Assembly (NCBI GenBank): GCA_021234155.1
Contig: JAJEKV010000011.1
Coordinates: 18,802,677-18,866,676 of the forward strand
Reading direction: 5' to 3'
Length of the DNA stretch: 64,000 nt
From: Isoetes taiwanensis
Lineage: Eukaryota; Streptophyta; Lycopodiopsida; Isoetales; Isoetaceae
Part shown: positions 34,260 to 45,021 of the stretch, piece after piece
How the letters are laid out: each line of letters begins with the position of its first letter
Numbering within the stretch: position 1 is the stretch's first letter
Notes under the pieces: model-generated
Databases searched by the model: none
What the model was told of the DNA's origin: nothing
What the model saw: the letters and a program-made list of their open reading frames with translations, nothing else
Translations under genes and position numbers: made by a program

Positions 34260-34676
34260 TATTTGAGCAGCTTATTTTTAAGGGCGATATACTTTCTATC
34301 AAGGCCCGTTGGACGGAAAAGCGAGCTCAGTGGCTCGCCAGATGGAATGTGCAAGAGCACAGGTGCATGCAAACAGAGGCAGATCGCCACAGCCTGAGAC
34401 AGTATCTTGATGCTTGTTTCCTCAGCAAGCTCTGAGATGTCAGTGCTCTTGAACAGGTCAAGACAACACATTACCAGGGCCACGTGAATCCTTCATTGGA
34501 ACAATGCCTCCAACGTTACCTGCGCACCTATCTACCTATGAAGCGCAGACTCGTTGCCTCAATCTGCACAAATGCACATCGTCTCCGCATTGAGACAAGG
34601 AGATCTACCTATGAAGCGCAGACTCGTTGCCTCAATCTGCACAAATGCACATCGTCTCCGCATTGAGACAGGGAGA
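34260..34676 (+). mobile_element. Non-LTR element, ORF2 C-terminal fragment (unit B)
   Basis: Counterpart of 24850-25266 and nearly identical. One visible change is CCTGAGACAG here versus CCTGACAG in unit A, which shifts the frame. Confidence 0.7.
34531..34676. repeat. 73-bp tandem duplication (unit B)
   Basis: Identical arrangement to 25121-25266, with copies at 34531-34603 and 34604-34676. The tandem repeat therefore predates the 9.4-kb duplication. Confidence 0.95.
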
Positions 34677-34680
34677 TGGA

Positions 34681-36347
34681 GAAGTTTTTTCGCGTATGCG
34701 AAACAGTGAAAACTGGGTATGCGAAAAGGCAAAAAAAAATTTATACTATTTCACGTACGCAAAACAACGTTTACTTCATATTATACACTCAAAATATTAC
34801 AAAGTACTTCCAGAAGTAAGAAATGTCCCTGAAGCATCAATCACTTTGAGATGATCACTCCATATTGGAATTTTAATACGATCAAAGCCAACCGGAGATC
34901 CGAAAGCAATTATACAACTTCTTATGAATTTCTTGAAGCACCACGAGAAGAAATACGCTTATCATAAAAGACCTTTCTTCGTCTTCGCTTCCATACACTC
35001 CATATTAGCCAAGGCTTTTGCCATGTGAAATGCAATCCTTTTAGAAGCAAATCCAATCGATTTGGATAAATACCCAAAAGAAAGTGACTATCCAAAGGTA
35101 CTCCAAAAAGAGAATGCAGCCGGGGACCTAAGACTACTCATCTCTCGCACACAAATATAAACGGTTTCTAATGTTTCAATGCACCGCTCACACATTGGGC
35201 AAAGTGGGCTTACTCCTCGCTTAAAGCGATGAACCATCTTATTAACTCTCAAAGAGCGATGAATCACCTGCCAAAGTAGAACATTTACCTTTGGAGGATT
35301 ATATTTAGACCAAACAAGGTTAGAGATGGATTGCCATTGAGAAGGCAAAGTCTGTAAGTGCCATTTTTGAGAAGGTGATAAAGTACTTGAGGAGGTAAGC
35401 AATCTATAGCATGAACTTACTAGCTTCTTGCCTTCTTTAATACCTTGAACAAAGTTCCAGCATCTCTTGTTACCCACCTTCTTAATTAGAGGAAGAGCAC
35501 TTGCTACATAAGCCCATATATTGATATCTTTATCCAACAACCCATCTCCTGAAACCATTGCCAAGGAGCAATGTCAATACCAAAATACCACTGTTCAATA
35601 GAAATAATACCTGCTCTCCTCCACTTCACTTGGGAATGCACATTCATAAATTCTACAAACCGGGTGTAGTTGTCCATGAGTATACAAAGGCAACCCACGT
35701 AAAGGGGAAGATGCCTGGAGACAAGCTTCCCAATCAAATGTAATCACCTTACCTTCCAGGCCCGAAGCAAGCCTTTCAGTACTGGAGAGGCATGTGAATA
35801 GGATATAACAATGCCCAAGGGAGCTCAATTCTCACACCTCGCTTATGAAAAACCATACACTTCTTTACTGATTGTTTAAGTAACTTCATACCTGGTGATG
35901 CACAATCATCTTTCAACAAACTGAACAATAGCTTAGAAGCTAAGACCTTACCCTGTAAAGAAAGATCCAACATACCAAGCCCTCCTTGTTGTTTAAAAAC
36001 AACATACATTTCTTCCACGCCACCTTCACAAAGGCCTCCTTGATCGGTTTTACCATACAAAATCTCTTACAATCTTTTTTATCTCTGTAAACTTAGAAGC
36101 TGGAGCCAATAGAACCGAAACCAAATAAATATGCGTATTGTTCAATACTAACTTAGCTACTTGAATTCTACCTGCCAAGGATAACTTTGAACCCCTCCAC
36201 CAAATCAGTTGCCTTTATAAATTTAAGATAATGCAAAACAACTTTTGTGTATGCGAAATAGTATAATATACGTACGCAAAAAAAAAAAAAAAAATCGGCT
36301 TTTTCGATATCGCGTTTTTCAACGTTCAAGATATTGAAAAAACTTTC
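34681..36347. mobile_element. Foldback/MITE-like inverted-repeat element split by a LINE (unit B)
   Basis: Same structure as 25271-26932. The right arm here is altered (TCGATATCGCG and AGATATTGAAAA where unit A has TCGCATACGCG and CGCATACGTGAAAA). Confidence 0.65.
34769..36232 (-). mobile_element. 5'-truncated L1-type LINE fragment inside the foldback element (unit B)
   Basis: Copy of 25359-26817 with the same flanking GCAAAACAAC repeats (34759-34768 and 36233-36242). It is more disturbed at 34880-35180 and 35660-36050, for example CACGAGAAG for CACCTGAGAAG and GACTATCC for GCTGACTATCC. Those changes break frames that are open in unit A. Confidence 0.8.
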
Positions 36348-36520
36348 ACTTACGTGCTTTAGTTCTTTTCGCGTATGCGAACATCTTTCGGTGCCGAAAT
36401 TGTTTTTTGCCATATTTTTTTTACGTATTATACGGCAAATTTGTGCCGTATCATATGAATATACGTATTGCATATAAAACGTGCAGAGTATTGAACCTAT
36501 CCCTGGTTTTTAACTGCCGG

Positions 36521-36814
36521 CTTGTCTGCATTCTGCATCATGGCTTTATACATCCACTTTTTTTTCTTATTTTTTGTCAATATCTCAAGTCTTTTATCCG
36601 TATTGGCATCCAATGTGGCTCCTTGGAAACTTAACGCTTGGGCCTTCAGACCCAGAAAACCAGGCTTGGTGCTGAGCAGATTTTCTTTCACCACATTGCT
36701 GGTCAATTTGGCCATAGATCCGGTAAAGCCCGAAGCTTATTGTCACTACAGACAATCATCATTATATCTCTAAATTTGTAGTTTCCTAGATCCAAAACTT
36801 GATGAGATTAGATA
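36521..36814. other. Unassigned DNA right of the duplication
   Basis: The minus strand has an open segment (36715-36497) with a Lys-rich stretch, EILTKNKKKKWMYKAMM, which I cannot place in any family. Nothing else is recognised. Confidence 0.3.
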
Positions 36815-37090
36815 GCCAGGATACCATTGCTACTCCATCTTCAATGAATGCACAGGAAAGCGGGGGCACGGAGGGGTCGTCTGCTACTACTAGACAACTC
36901 TGGCACAGTCAGTTTTTCTGTGCAAGACAGACAAATATAACAGGTACCTGTGGGTGCCCGTGTAGAATTGCGGTGGTAGCCCTCTCTTTCTGGTGGCTTG
37001 CTACTTCCCACATGTCGAGAGCAACTTCTATCACAACCATCCGGATGTGGATAGGTTGGAGCCCTATGTCGATCTGCCCGTATCAATGCT
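36815..37090 (+). mobile_element. Non-LTR element endonuclease fragment
   Basis: Nucleotide sequence closely parallels 43672-43890 (GCCAGGATACCATTGCTACT, TCAATGAATGCACAGGAAA, CTACTTCCCACATG). That is part of the APE-type endonuclease ORF of the same non-LTR family. Frames are broken and the fragment stops before the GDFN catalytic block. Confidence 0.7.
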
Positions 37091-37131
37091 AGGCTCTTTC
37101 TAGATATTTCTCACCATGTTGATCTTTTTAG

Positions 37132-37464
37132 GAGAAGCCTCCAAAAGACATACATTCAAGCTTCTCAAGTTTGCGGACGGTGCTCAGATGGTTAGCATGC
37201 CGGAGGCAGAATTATCAAGTATCTTCTCTAAATCTAGAAATATAATACACATGGAATTGACATCAACAAACTCCCGAACCCCTTGGAAGTCAAGTTACTA
37301 TTCTTGAGGAATTTGAAAGGCAAGGCCTTGTTTCAGGCTTTTGCACTGAGATGGTTCTTAGTGATAGTTACACAAAGATAATACTACCATGCAAAGAGAA
37401 AAAAGGCACTTTGGTTTTCCCTATGGGCTGCAGTGGAAAATCAGCAACAAGATTTTTTGCATGA
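37132..37464 (+). CDS. Coding exon of an unidentified gene, one or two frame changes
   Basis: An AG acceptor (CTTTTTAG, 37130-37131) precedes an open segment, RHTFKLLKFADGAQMVSMPE then AELSSIFSKS. After a frame change it reads THGIDINKLPNPLEV, and after another VTILEEFERQGLVSGFCTEM, SYTKIILPCKEKKGTLVFPM and GCSGKSATRFFA, ending in TGA at 37462. The length and composition look like a real, probably terminal, exon. I do not recognise the family. The second change is explained by one missing C (GTCAAG for GTCCAAG). Confidence 0.5.
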
Positions 37465-38816
37465 ACAAATTTCTACTAAGAGTTGTTTTATTTTATTTTT
37501 ATAAAGTAACCCCAGCAGAAATCCACTGATCAATGGAGGGTGTTCAAAACCCTAGGCTTTATATTTCAGGCCTCACTATTAACCCAACTGGATTTAACCA
37601 ACTGGAATGTTATATATAGCTGGGGATATCTCCAATGTGTTATCTACATGTAAGGACTAAGTAGTACAAGTGGTAATTGATGCAACTCTTTCGGCATTAG
37701 AGTACAATAGCTATCCTCAGTTAAATTGGAACCTGCAAAAAGCTGTGGGTATATTTTCTCTTGTTCGATCGCATCTCTCAAACTGGTTAAAATGCAGTTT
37801 TAAAGTAAGTGCAATCAAAGATCATGTAGATTTCACATTTTGAGAATGAATTAATGTGTTGTTTTACATTCAATTTGAAGAATGTTAAGCATTACCATTT
37901 GTACTTTTAATTTTGAAGAACACTACCATTTGTACTTTTAATTTCAAGAATGTTAAGTTCTAGGAGAAACAATAAGAATGAAGAAAGAACGAAAATAACC
38001 ATCTGCCATAGATAGAAACCACATGTCGAATAAAGTCATCCTAAACACCAAATGGAAAGCTATCTCCACCGTCCAAATGATAAAACCAGAGATGTTTAAA
38101 TAATGCAGCCTTTATTAGCAACTCAATATGATGAGTTTCTTGTAAATTTGACAACTATTGTTATATATCCAAGCTGCATATTAGCTACCAGACGTGTCAA
38201 CCACAACCTAGCTCCCATCGCTAGAAGTCCATGCTGAAAAGGTCCGGCTCCTAAGCTAGTAAAAGCTATTCACAAATTCTAAAACTAATTCTAGAACCTT
38301 GTAAATGTTCAAAATTCGTTTTTTCTTGAGCAACTATCTTGCTAATTGGCAATCATAAATCCAATAAAAACCTGTACACATACAGGCAATGATTAAGGCA
38401 AGCCAAAGCCAAGATATGTCAAAGAGAAGTGATCCAAGCGAAGAAAAAGCCCTTCAAAAATTACGTCTGTTAGCTTATAAGCCGTAAAGATCTAAGAACA
38501 GAAGCTGCAACTATACCAAAAGTAATCTAAAACAACGCCTCCAACAAAACCTATGGGTATATTCAGCTTCTCATGCTTAACCATGATGCCATCATAAAGC
38601 TTTACTCAAATATTAACTAAGAAGGATGAAGTCAGTCTTAAATCCAAGGCATCTCTTCGTAGTCAAAGAAGTAGTGGTTCGTGCATAATCCTTGCATAGA
38701 AATAAGAAAATAAGCCCATTTCTAACGAAAATTATATTGAAGGGAAGCAAAATAATATTAAAAGATAATAATGTATCCTACCTTATAACGAATTCCTCAA
38801 GCAGAGCAAATCAATC
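37465..38816. other. No recognisable feature
   Basis: AT-rich sequence without ORFs of interest. A short direct repeat (acattaccatttgtactttt / acactaccatttgtactttt) is near 37880-37940. Possibly the 3' UTR or an intron of neighbouring gene pieces. Confidence 0.35.
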
Positions 38817-39080
38817 CTAATGACCTAACTTCAGGCTTATGCCTTCTTGAATCATATCTAAGCCTTGTGATTTTAATCTAGATCCTGAGCAACCATTAAA
38901 GTTGGGGGATCTATTCCGCAAATCCAATGAAGAAGCGCAGATATCAGGTGACAAAATCGCAGCACAGGAGGTGAACTTTTCGGATTGTTTTGCAGCGAAA
39001 GGTAAGTAGGGGCTCCCTTTCATAACAGTGGCAGAGGTCTCGCTACCGGCAACCTCTGCTTCCCTTCCACTATATGACAT
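38817..39080 (-). CDS. Small hypothetical ORF, 87 residues
   Basis: An ATG-to-TAG ORF on the minus strand with unbiased composition (GREAEVAGSETSATVMKGSP, then KFTSCAAILSPDICASSLDL and a basic end). It could be a terminal exon or a small gene. No motif, signal peptide or membrane helix is seen, and I do not recognise a family. Confidence 0.25.
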   Translation of the reverse strand: MSYSGREAEVAGSETSATVMKGSPYLPFAAKQSEKFTSCAAILSPDICASSLDLRNRSPNFNGCSGSRLKSQGLDMIQEGISLKLGH

Positions 39081-39836
39081 AATAGCATAAACAAACTTGA
39101 GTCATAAACAAAGCCACTTACTCTCAACAATGAACATATTTTAGAAAGGTTTCTACATTGATGACATCATTTAATTATGGAGGTGTATGCACATTACAGA
39201 AGGCTGCAATGGTCCAATTACAAATACATATAGAGATTAAGAGAAGAAAAGTGGCTCGCATTGCCAGGAAGTAAGCTCCTTGTTCTTCTTCGTAAGTAAG
39301 TCCATGGTACACATCACTACTACATCCATCCTAGTTCTTTGTGAGTAAGTCCATCGTATCCATGACTGCTACATCCATCCATAGTATGTTGATGTTTGTC
39401 AGTTACTATCGGTATTTTTGAGTCTGCGTATCTGTGTAATTTTTTAGAGGTGTGCTTGAATTATGCTTGTATAATGAGCGGATGGTCATGTTGTTTGGTG
39501 ATGAATACTTTCACCAACTGAGTCCCATTTTTGCACATTACTTATTCTTGTATATGTTGTTCTGCAATATGTATTGTTACACCTTTTAACACAAAGTCAA
39601 GTTACATTAGGTAGAGTTGCATTTGATAAAGTGAGTTTACATTCTACTTTCCCTTTAGGATTCCATAATGCAAAGTTGCACTTAGTTGTTGCACTTAATT
39701 GACGCTATACTTCATGCATCTTTTTAATGAATTTTGAGAATGTTCTACACCATAAACACAATTTCATTATTGATGATGACGTCCTTGAATACGAAGGCCA
39801 CGTATAAAACCAAATTTAAGTTTACAACGAAAGACA

Positions 39837-39970
39837 TGTACTATTTTCAACAGCTCAACTTTTTGATGTAGAAGTATATGCCTAAGTCAATGTAAAGAAG
39901 ACCTGTACTATTTTCAACAGCTCAACTTTTCGATGTAGAAGTATATGTCTGTGTCAATGTAGAGAAGGTT
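39837..39970. repeat. 67-bp tandem duplication
   Basis: Units at 39837-39903 and 39904-39970 begin tgtactattttcaacagctc and differ at a few bases (tttttgatg versus tttcgatg, gcctaagtc versus gtctgtgtc). Confidence 0.85.
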
Positions 39971-40884
39971 ATCTAACAATTTGATACCTCATCGTATGAT
40001 TTTTTTTCTAGCTATATATTTCTTGTAATACAATGATATAAGAAAGATAGCCCTTTGTTGTAAACCATTTGCCACCAAAGTCAACACAAAGAAAAAAGAA
40101 TGCTTATTTATGGCTCATTTGAGATAAGATCAAACTAGAGAGGAATTTTAAGACCAATTTACATGAAGCTGGCTTCTCTCTATTTGAAGTTGACTGGGAT
40201 GAATATCAGAATTGGAAAATGTGAAAACAATATACTTGTCCATAGTAGATGTGCATAAAGGTAGGCAGTATATCAGATTCTCTGGTACATAAATATGGAA
40301 CTTGTAAAAAATGTCAAATTGAAAGCAATTTCTCTTGGTTTATTGACAAATCAAGTGCATATCCCATTGCTTGAACAATCCTCGTCCCTTGGTATCTTGA
40401 TAAAACTGGAAGTAAATCTCTTGATGACTTCATAAATCAAATTGCATGCTACCTACATTAAATTATTATACAAAATATACATGAAGTAGACTGCAATGTC
40501 CAGAAATCCCACAACACCCTTCAAAGAGATTCAACAATGAAGAAACATAAATGCATGTCCTAGAAAAGGAGTTTCTTTATATCGATTTAACGTAAAAGTT
40601 GACCATTTAGTAAGAAAAGATAAGGAAAGGAAAATATTGAATATGAACCACATCTAAAATGCAAGGAATTGTCCCTAAGGTATTAGAATTGATTCCTTGT
40701 TATTCATTCCTTATCGGATTTTTTTCTATCCTTGATTTCTGGCCATTGGTCGCTGGAATATTCTGTGCTCTATGCTAAATCAAGGGCCATTAAATTTTTC
40801 GTCAATAAATCGCCTGCCACTTCCAATGGTCCAAAAGCAATACATGGTTAGAAGAAAAAACGAAAAAAAAAAACCCCAGGCAGC

Positions 40885-41130
40885 CTGCGCTCAGCCGGAC
40901 TGCCGGCCTGCCTTCTGCTGGCAGCGCTCCTGCCTTCTACCGGCCTTCTGCCGGCCTGCCTTCTACATGCAAAGCCTGCCTTCCACACTCTCAATCTCCA
41001 TCTGCCGGACTGCTAAAGAACCCAATAATCACCATCTGCCAAAACTCTCAATCTGTCGAAACTCTCCATCTTCCGGACTGCTAAAGAACCCATAATCACC
41101 ACTCTCAATCTCCATCTGCCGAAACTCTCA
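40885..41130. repeat. Degenerate direct-repeat tract rich in CCGG and CTGCC
   Basis: Short imperfect repeats: CCTTCTGCCGG / CCTTCTACCGG, CCGGACTGCTAAAGAACCC twice, and AATCACCA plus CTCTCAATCT several times. The tract follows an A-rich run (gaaaaaaaaaacccc). ORFs across it are low-complexity and not credible as genes. Confidence 0.7.
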
Positions 41131-41573
41131 ATAAGAATCCAGATAATTCAATATCCGCTTCTCGGTTGCGCATCCTCTGTTCCTCACCTGTTCTTCTTCA
41201 ATTGCCCATAGACATATGAAGATGAGGAGGCTGCATCTCTTCAGATTCTGAGATCGAATCCAAGCAATTCAGAAGATCCGCCATAGAAGCCTCCCATCCA
41301 TGCCCATGCTTGCTCAAAAAAGAAACTTGCATGCCTTCTATTCTCGAACCATATCATAGCCGAATTTTGCAATGCTGAAGCCAACAAGCACCCCATTTTT
41401 GGAATTCTCGGCCAAACAAGCAGCTCAAATCAGCTAAAACATATGCTTTCTCTACGATTTTCCATACAATACCAAGCCAAAATCTAGGCCCAACCATCGG
41501 TGAGATACCCTCTACAAATACCAAACGAAATAATAGAACATTATGGCAACAATACTAGTCATAAAAAGAAAAT

Positions 41574-42340
41574 AGAATAGAATAGAATAATTTTTTTAAC
41601 GTCCACGGAGACCAATAGATCATGGGACCCATACAATGGGCTAGTACAATCATTACTACTAGGATTAAAAAACCCCTGCCTCGAAAGGTTTTCAAGGGAA
41701 AAACCTTTGCAGTAATGATGATACTAGACAAGCGGAGATAATGACTACTGAGGGCTCAGTAATTGCAGACGTTTACCTAGAACCTCACGTATGTATAATG
41801 CCAAGTCATGTACAGATGGTGCTCTGAGAAGTTGTGGAAGCGTGGAATGGAATGTTAAGGTCAAAAAATGATTCCGGACTATCTCAAAAGCAGGGCAACT
41901 CAGAAGAGTATGGCTTTCATCTTCAATAACCTGTAACTGACAACAGGCACATAGTTTCGCTTCTCGCGGCAATTGCGGCCGCTCCCATCTACTTGTCTCA
42001 ATCCGTAGCCTGTGGGACCCCGTGCGAATTGATGCAATAGCTACAAGCTTGTTCCTGGGCAATGAAGCAAGCAAATAAGCTTGGGGCCCTGGTGCCAAGG
42101 TGGGATTTATGTGTGCATGATAATGACCAGTTTTCACTTGGGCCAAAGTAACTGCATCCCATATCTTTTGAGAAAAACGACCATTGAGATATTGTTGCAA
42201 AAGCTCAGGATCAGAACTGGCAAGCATCAGGCAGTGCTCTGGTTGCACAGCCCAACGGGCAAACCATGTAGTGCAATGCTCCTTCCAACATCGTTTCAAA
42301 CGCTGAGGAAAAGTACGCAGTCTAATGTTTGAACAAAATG
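41574..42340 (-). mobile_element. Non-LTR element, 5'-truncated, ORF2 C-terminus and 3' UTR
   Basis: On the minus strand an open C-terminal ORF reads LKRCWKEHCTTWFARWAVQP, LAQVKTGHYHAHINPTLAP, HRLRIETSRW and CACCQLQVIEDESHTLLSCP (a CxxC...H...C finger), with stop at 41745. The 3' UTR holds the stem-loop module (about 41640-41705) and a GGGTCCCAT box. It ends in TTATTCTATTCTATTCTATT, read in reverse at about 41571-41590, again a pentanucleotide tail. This is the cleanest C-terminus of the family in the window. Confidence 0.8.
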
Positions 42341-42765
42341 AAAAATAAAAACATGGATTTAATAAACATTGAATGCACATAGAAAACTATGCATCTCAAT
42401 TCGTATAAATGCAAGAACTTACATGCAATTATGATCATTTTAGCATGTTAAAGATAGGAAAATAGAGCTTTGATGCATGGGTACCTAAAAACAACCAGAA
42501 ATGAGTGTTTAACAAGCCTCTTTCCTAATAGTTCTATGAATATGTATTCATTCTTGTAGGCTACACTTATAAAATATTCCAAATAGTAAGAATAAACTAT
42601 AATTTCAAAGCCACCTTTCAAGATGCTTGTGGGTCTCTATATATCACTCTAGTTATACCTTTGGCAGAATACCTTTACAACTAATTTGTTTGAACGCAGA
42701 AGAGTCAGAAATACAACCAGTTCTGTTATTTTCTTCTATGTTCTTGATTCAAAACTACTGCAGAT

Positions 42766-44250
42766 TCAAACATGCAGAGGCCACAGCACGGGATATGACA
42801 GATCCACATACCCGACAGCCTGCAAGACGCCAACCAGGGCAGCCCACCGCTGCATCACCAAGCTGCCCGGTGCCACCACCACCCCACCACAGGTCACAAC
42901 AGATGTCCCGCACATCGCAAACAGCGAATGCCGCAACAACCACCACGAGCCCGACAACCTCAGAGTTCCAGGAGCAGAGACGCAGGAGCCACAATGTGGT
43001 GGTATGCGGCTTGAAAGAGGAGGCAGGAGAGCACCTCATCAACCGACTCCAGATACAGATCCTAGCCCAGATGACATTCCACACGCTCCTACACATTTCT
43101 AGAACGACACGCCATGGAGCCCAGCGCCCTGAACGTCCCCGGGTAGTCATCTTCACAGTCAGACACGCTCAAGAGCGAGCAACCATCCTGCGCCAAGGCA
43201 GGCAGATGAAGGGGACTGCCCTGATACGTAGACCCGGATTTGACTCCGGCACAACAAGAGGACCGCAGGCATGAGTTGTAGAAAGTCAAGAATGTCTGCA
43301 AACAGGGAGGCGCAGCAGGGCTGGTCCAAAGAAGGATGCAGATCTTCAGGCCACCTAATGCTGATGCAAGCGCCTCAAACGCTCGAGGCCCTTCTGCCAC
43401 GATCCCATTTGCACATCCTACCACAACGGCCTCACCTGCCACTGCCAACATGCCAAATGCCACCTCCACCTCCACCACCACCCCCTGTGCTGCCACCGCC
43501 AAACCTACTGCTGCAGCTTTTGCCAGCAAATAGGGATTGTGCCTGCGTATGGTCTCTTGGAATTGTCGGGGCTTCCCATGGTAGAAGGGACACAGTCTCA
43601 ACTCAGTTGCTGCCAATTTCATCTTCCTCATGGAAGCATGGGAGCATGCTGGATATAGACTACACGACTTGCCAGGATACCATCGCTACTCTGTCGTCAA
43701 TGAATGCACAGGAAAACGGAGACAGGAGGGGTCGCCTGCTACCACCGGACAACTCTGGCACAATCAGTTTCCCTGTGTAAGATAGACAAATATAACAGGT
43801 ACCTATGGGTGCGTGTGCAGAATTGCAGTGGTAGCCCTCTCTTTGTGGCGGCCTGCTACTTCCCACATGCCAAGAGCAACTTCTATCACAACCAACGATG
43901 ACATACAACAGCATAAGCAGGAGGGTAGGGTCATGCTCGTTGGAGACTTCAATGCCTGCACTGGCACGGAACAGCCGATGAGATTTGACCCTCTGATAGA
44001 TGATGTGTCGCAGCTGAGCCCTTCAGAAGGAGCTTGGCCATGGGCATCAGCTGACATTCAGGCCTCGCGCTATGGGAGGCAGCTGTTGCTGCTCTGCAGT
44101 ATCTTTGACCTAGTGATTTGCAATGGGCTAGCACAGTGGTCGTCCTCCAGCCAGCACACTTGCACGCAGGAGAACCAGGGAGGTGGGACCAGAATGGTAG
44201 ATTATGTTTTGGTGGCCGAACAGGACATGCACCTCGTCAAAGACTGAGAA
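42766..44250 (+). mobile_element. Non-LTR element, ORF1 and endonuclease part, 3'-truncated
   Basis: ORF1 (42770-43276) has a Pro/Thr-rich N-terminus. An RRM-like domain follows, RSHNVVVCGLKEEAGEH ... RPRVVIFTVRHAQERATIL and RQMKGTALIRRPGF, as in LINE ORF1 proteins. After a Pro-rich linker, ORF2 starts near 43540 with WNCRGFPW and FIFLMEAWEHAGYRL. It continues in other frames as NRYLWVRVQNC, VAACYFPHAKSNFYHN, VMLVGDFNACTG and GGTRMVDYVLV, the APE-type endonuclease with GDFN. The RT is absent: the element stops at about 44250. Several frameshifts. Confidence 0.78.
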
Positions 44251-44827
44251 TTTCATCCTTAGAGTACTTTCTTTTCCTTCCTCACAGGGAAAATGGAGCT
44301 GGTATTATGTATTTGAGTTCAGAAATTGTGTCTATTTGTTCATTGTAAGAGAGAGATCTTGTTGTTTTAAGAACGTTATCATCTGGTTGTATTTGAAGAA
44401 TTCCATGATCTGATTGATCAATTGGGAGAGCTAATTAATGCAAGTATAGTTGTTGTTGCACCAAAAGTGCATTCTGATCTTATTGTTTGTTGTAGTTTTT
44501 CTACAGAATTGCCTTGCTTACAAAGTGAAATAGATCTTTTGTTATTCCATCCAAAATAAAAAAAACATATTGTTTGTTACATACTTTGCTTAAAACGTGA
44601 TCAAAGCTGTTGATTCACCTATATTATACGAAAAAAAGAAGATATATCATCCACTCTATCTGTTGTATCTGCACCATTTCGATTTGTCTATCTCCTAAGC
44701 CTATCCACATATTGCTTTATTATCCAGCATAGTCCTTCTATTTCCAGGAAAAGAAAAAATAAAGAGAGACCTTCATCTATCCAACATTATCTTCTTGCCA
44801 TTCTTACTGAAAGAGTGATCCTTTCTC
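44251..44827. other. Spacer between non-LTR fragment and copia element
   Basis: AT-rich with no ORF of note. It ends at the copia target-site duplication CAAAT (44828-44832). Confidence 0.5.
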
Positions 44828-44832
44828 CAAAT

Positions 44833-45021
44833 TGTTCGAGGCATTCTAGGCCTCACATCTATAATTATCTAGATATACTTTATTATTAACATATCTATCT
44901 TTCTATTATTAGATACTTTGCCTTTTAGGCAAAGTTATATGTATTACATGAAAAGCATTAATTGAATCATCTTGTGTATGCAACTCCTCTTGTTATTTAC
45001 TTGTTATTCACTTGTTTAATA
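44833..45021 (+). repeat. 5' LTR of copia element
   Basis: 189 bp, TG...TA rather than the usual TG...CA. It contains AAAAGCATTAATTGAATC and a palindromic TTTGCCTTTTAGGCAAAG near 44920. Preceded by target duplication CAAAT. Confidence 0.97.

Larger units (their letters stand above)
27105..36520. repeat. 9.4-kb tandem direct duplication, unit B
   Basis: Unit B (9416 bp) is a direct head-to-tail repeat of unit A, offset by 9390 bp at the left end. It ends at AACTGCCGG before cttgtctgcattctg. It is garbled relative to A at 28.24-29.0 kb and 34.88-36.05 kb, and reads better than A at 29.75-32.2 kb. It also has a longer CATC run near 33290-33320. Confidence 0.97.
39081..41573. other. Mostly featureless DNA with two short repeat tracts
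   Basis: No gene recognised. A 67-bp tandem duplication lies at 39837-39970. A C/T-rich direct-repeat tract (CTGCCTTCTGCCGG, then AACTCTCAATCTCCATCTGC and CCGGACTGCTAAAGAACCC) lies at about 40885-41130. Confidence 0.4.

Noticed and set aside
17715-36520. Interpreting the duplication as two copies of one LTR or DNA transposon
   Set aside because: Unit ends carry no LTR, terminal inverted repeat or target duplication, and the content is a mixture of unrelated pieces; only 2-bp microhomology is seen.
42755-43156. Minus-strand 133-residue ORF
   Set aside because: It is the complement of the GC-rich ORF1 region of the plus-strand element and has no family features.
43320-43520. Proline-rich ORF (runs of P) as a gene
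   Set aside because: It is an alternative frame of the linker between ORF1 and the endonuclease of the non-LTR element; the other frames carry the recognisable domains.
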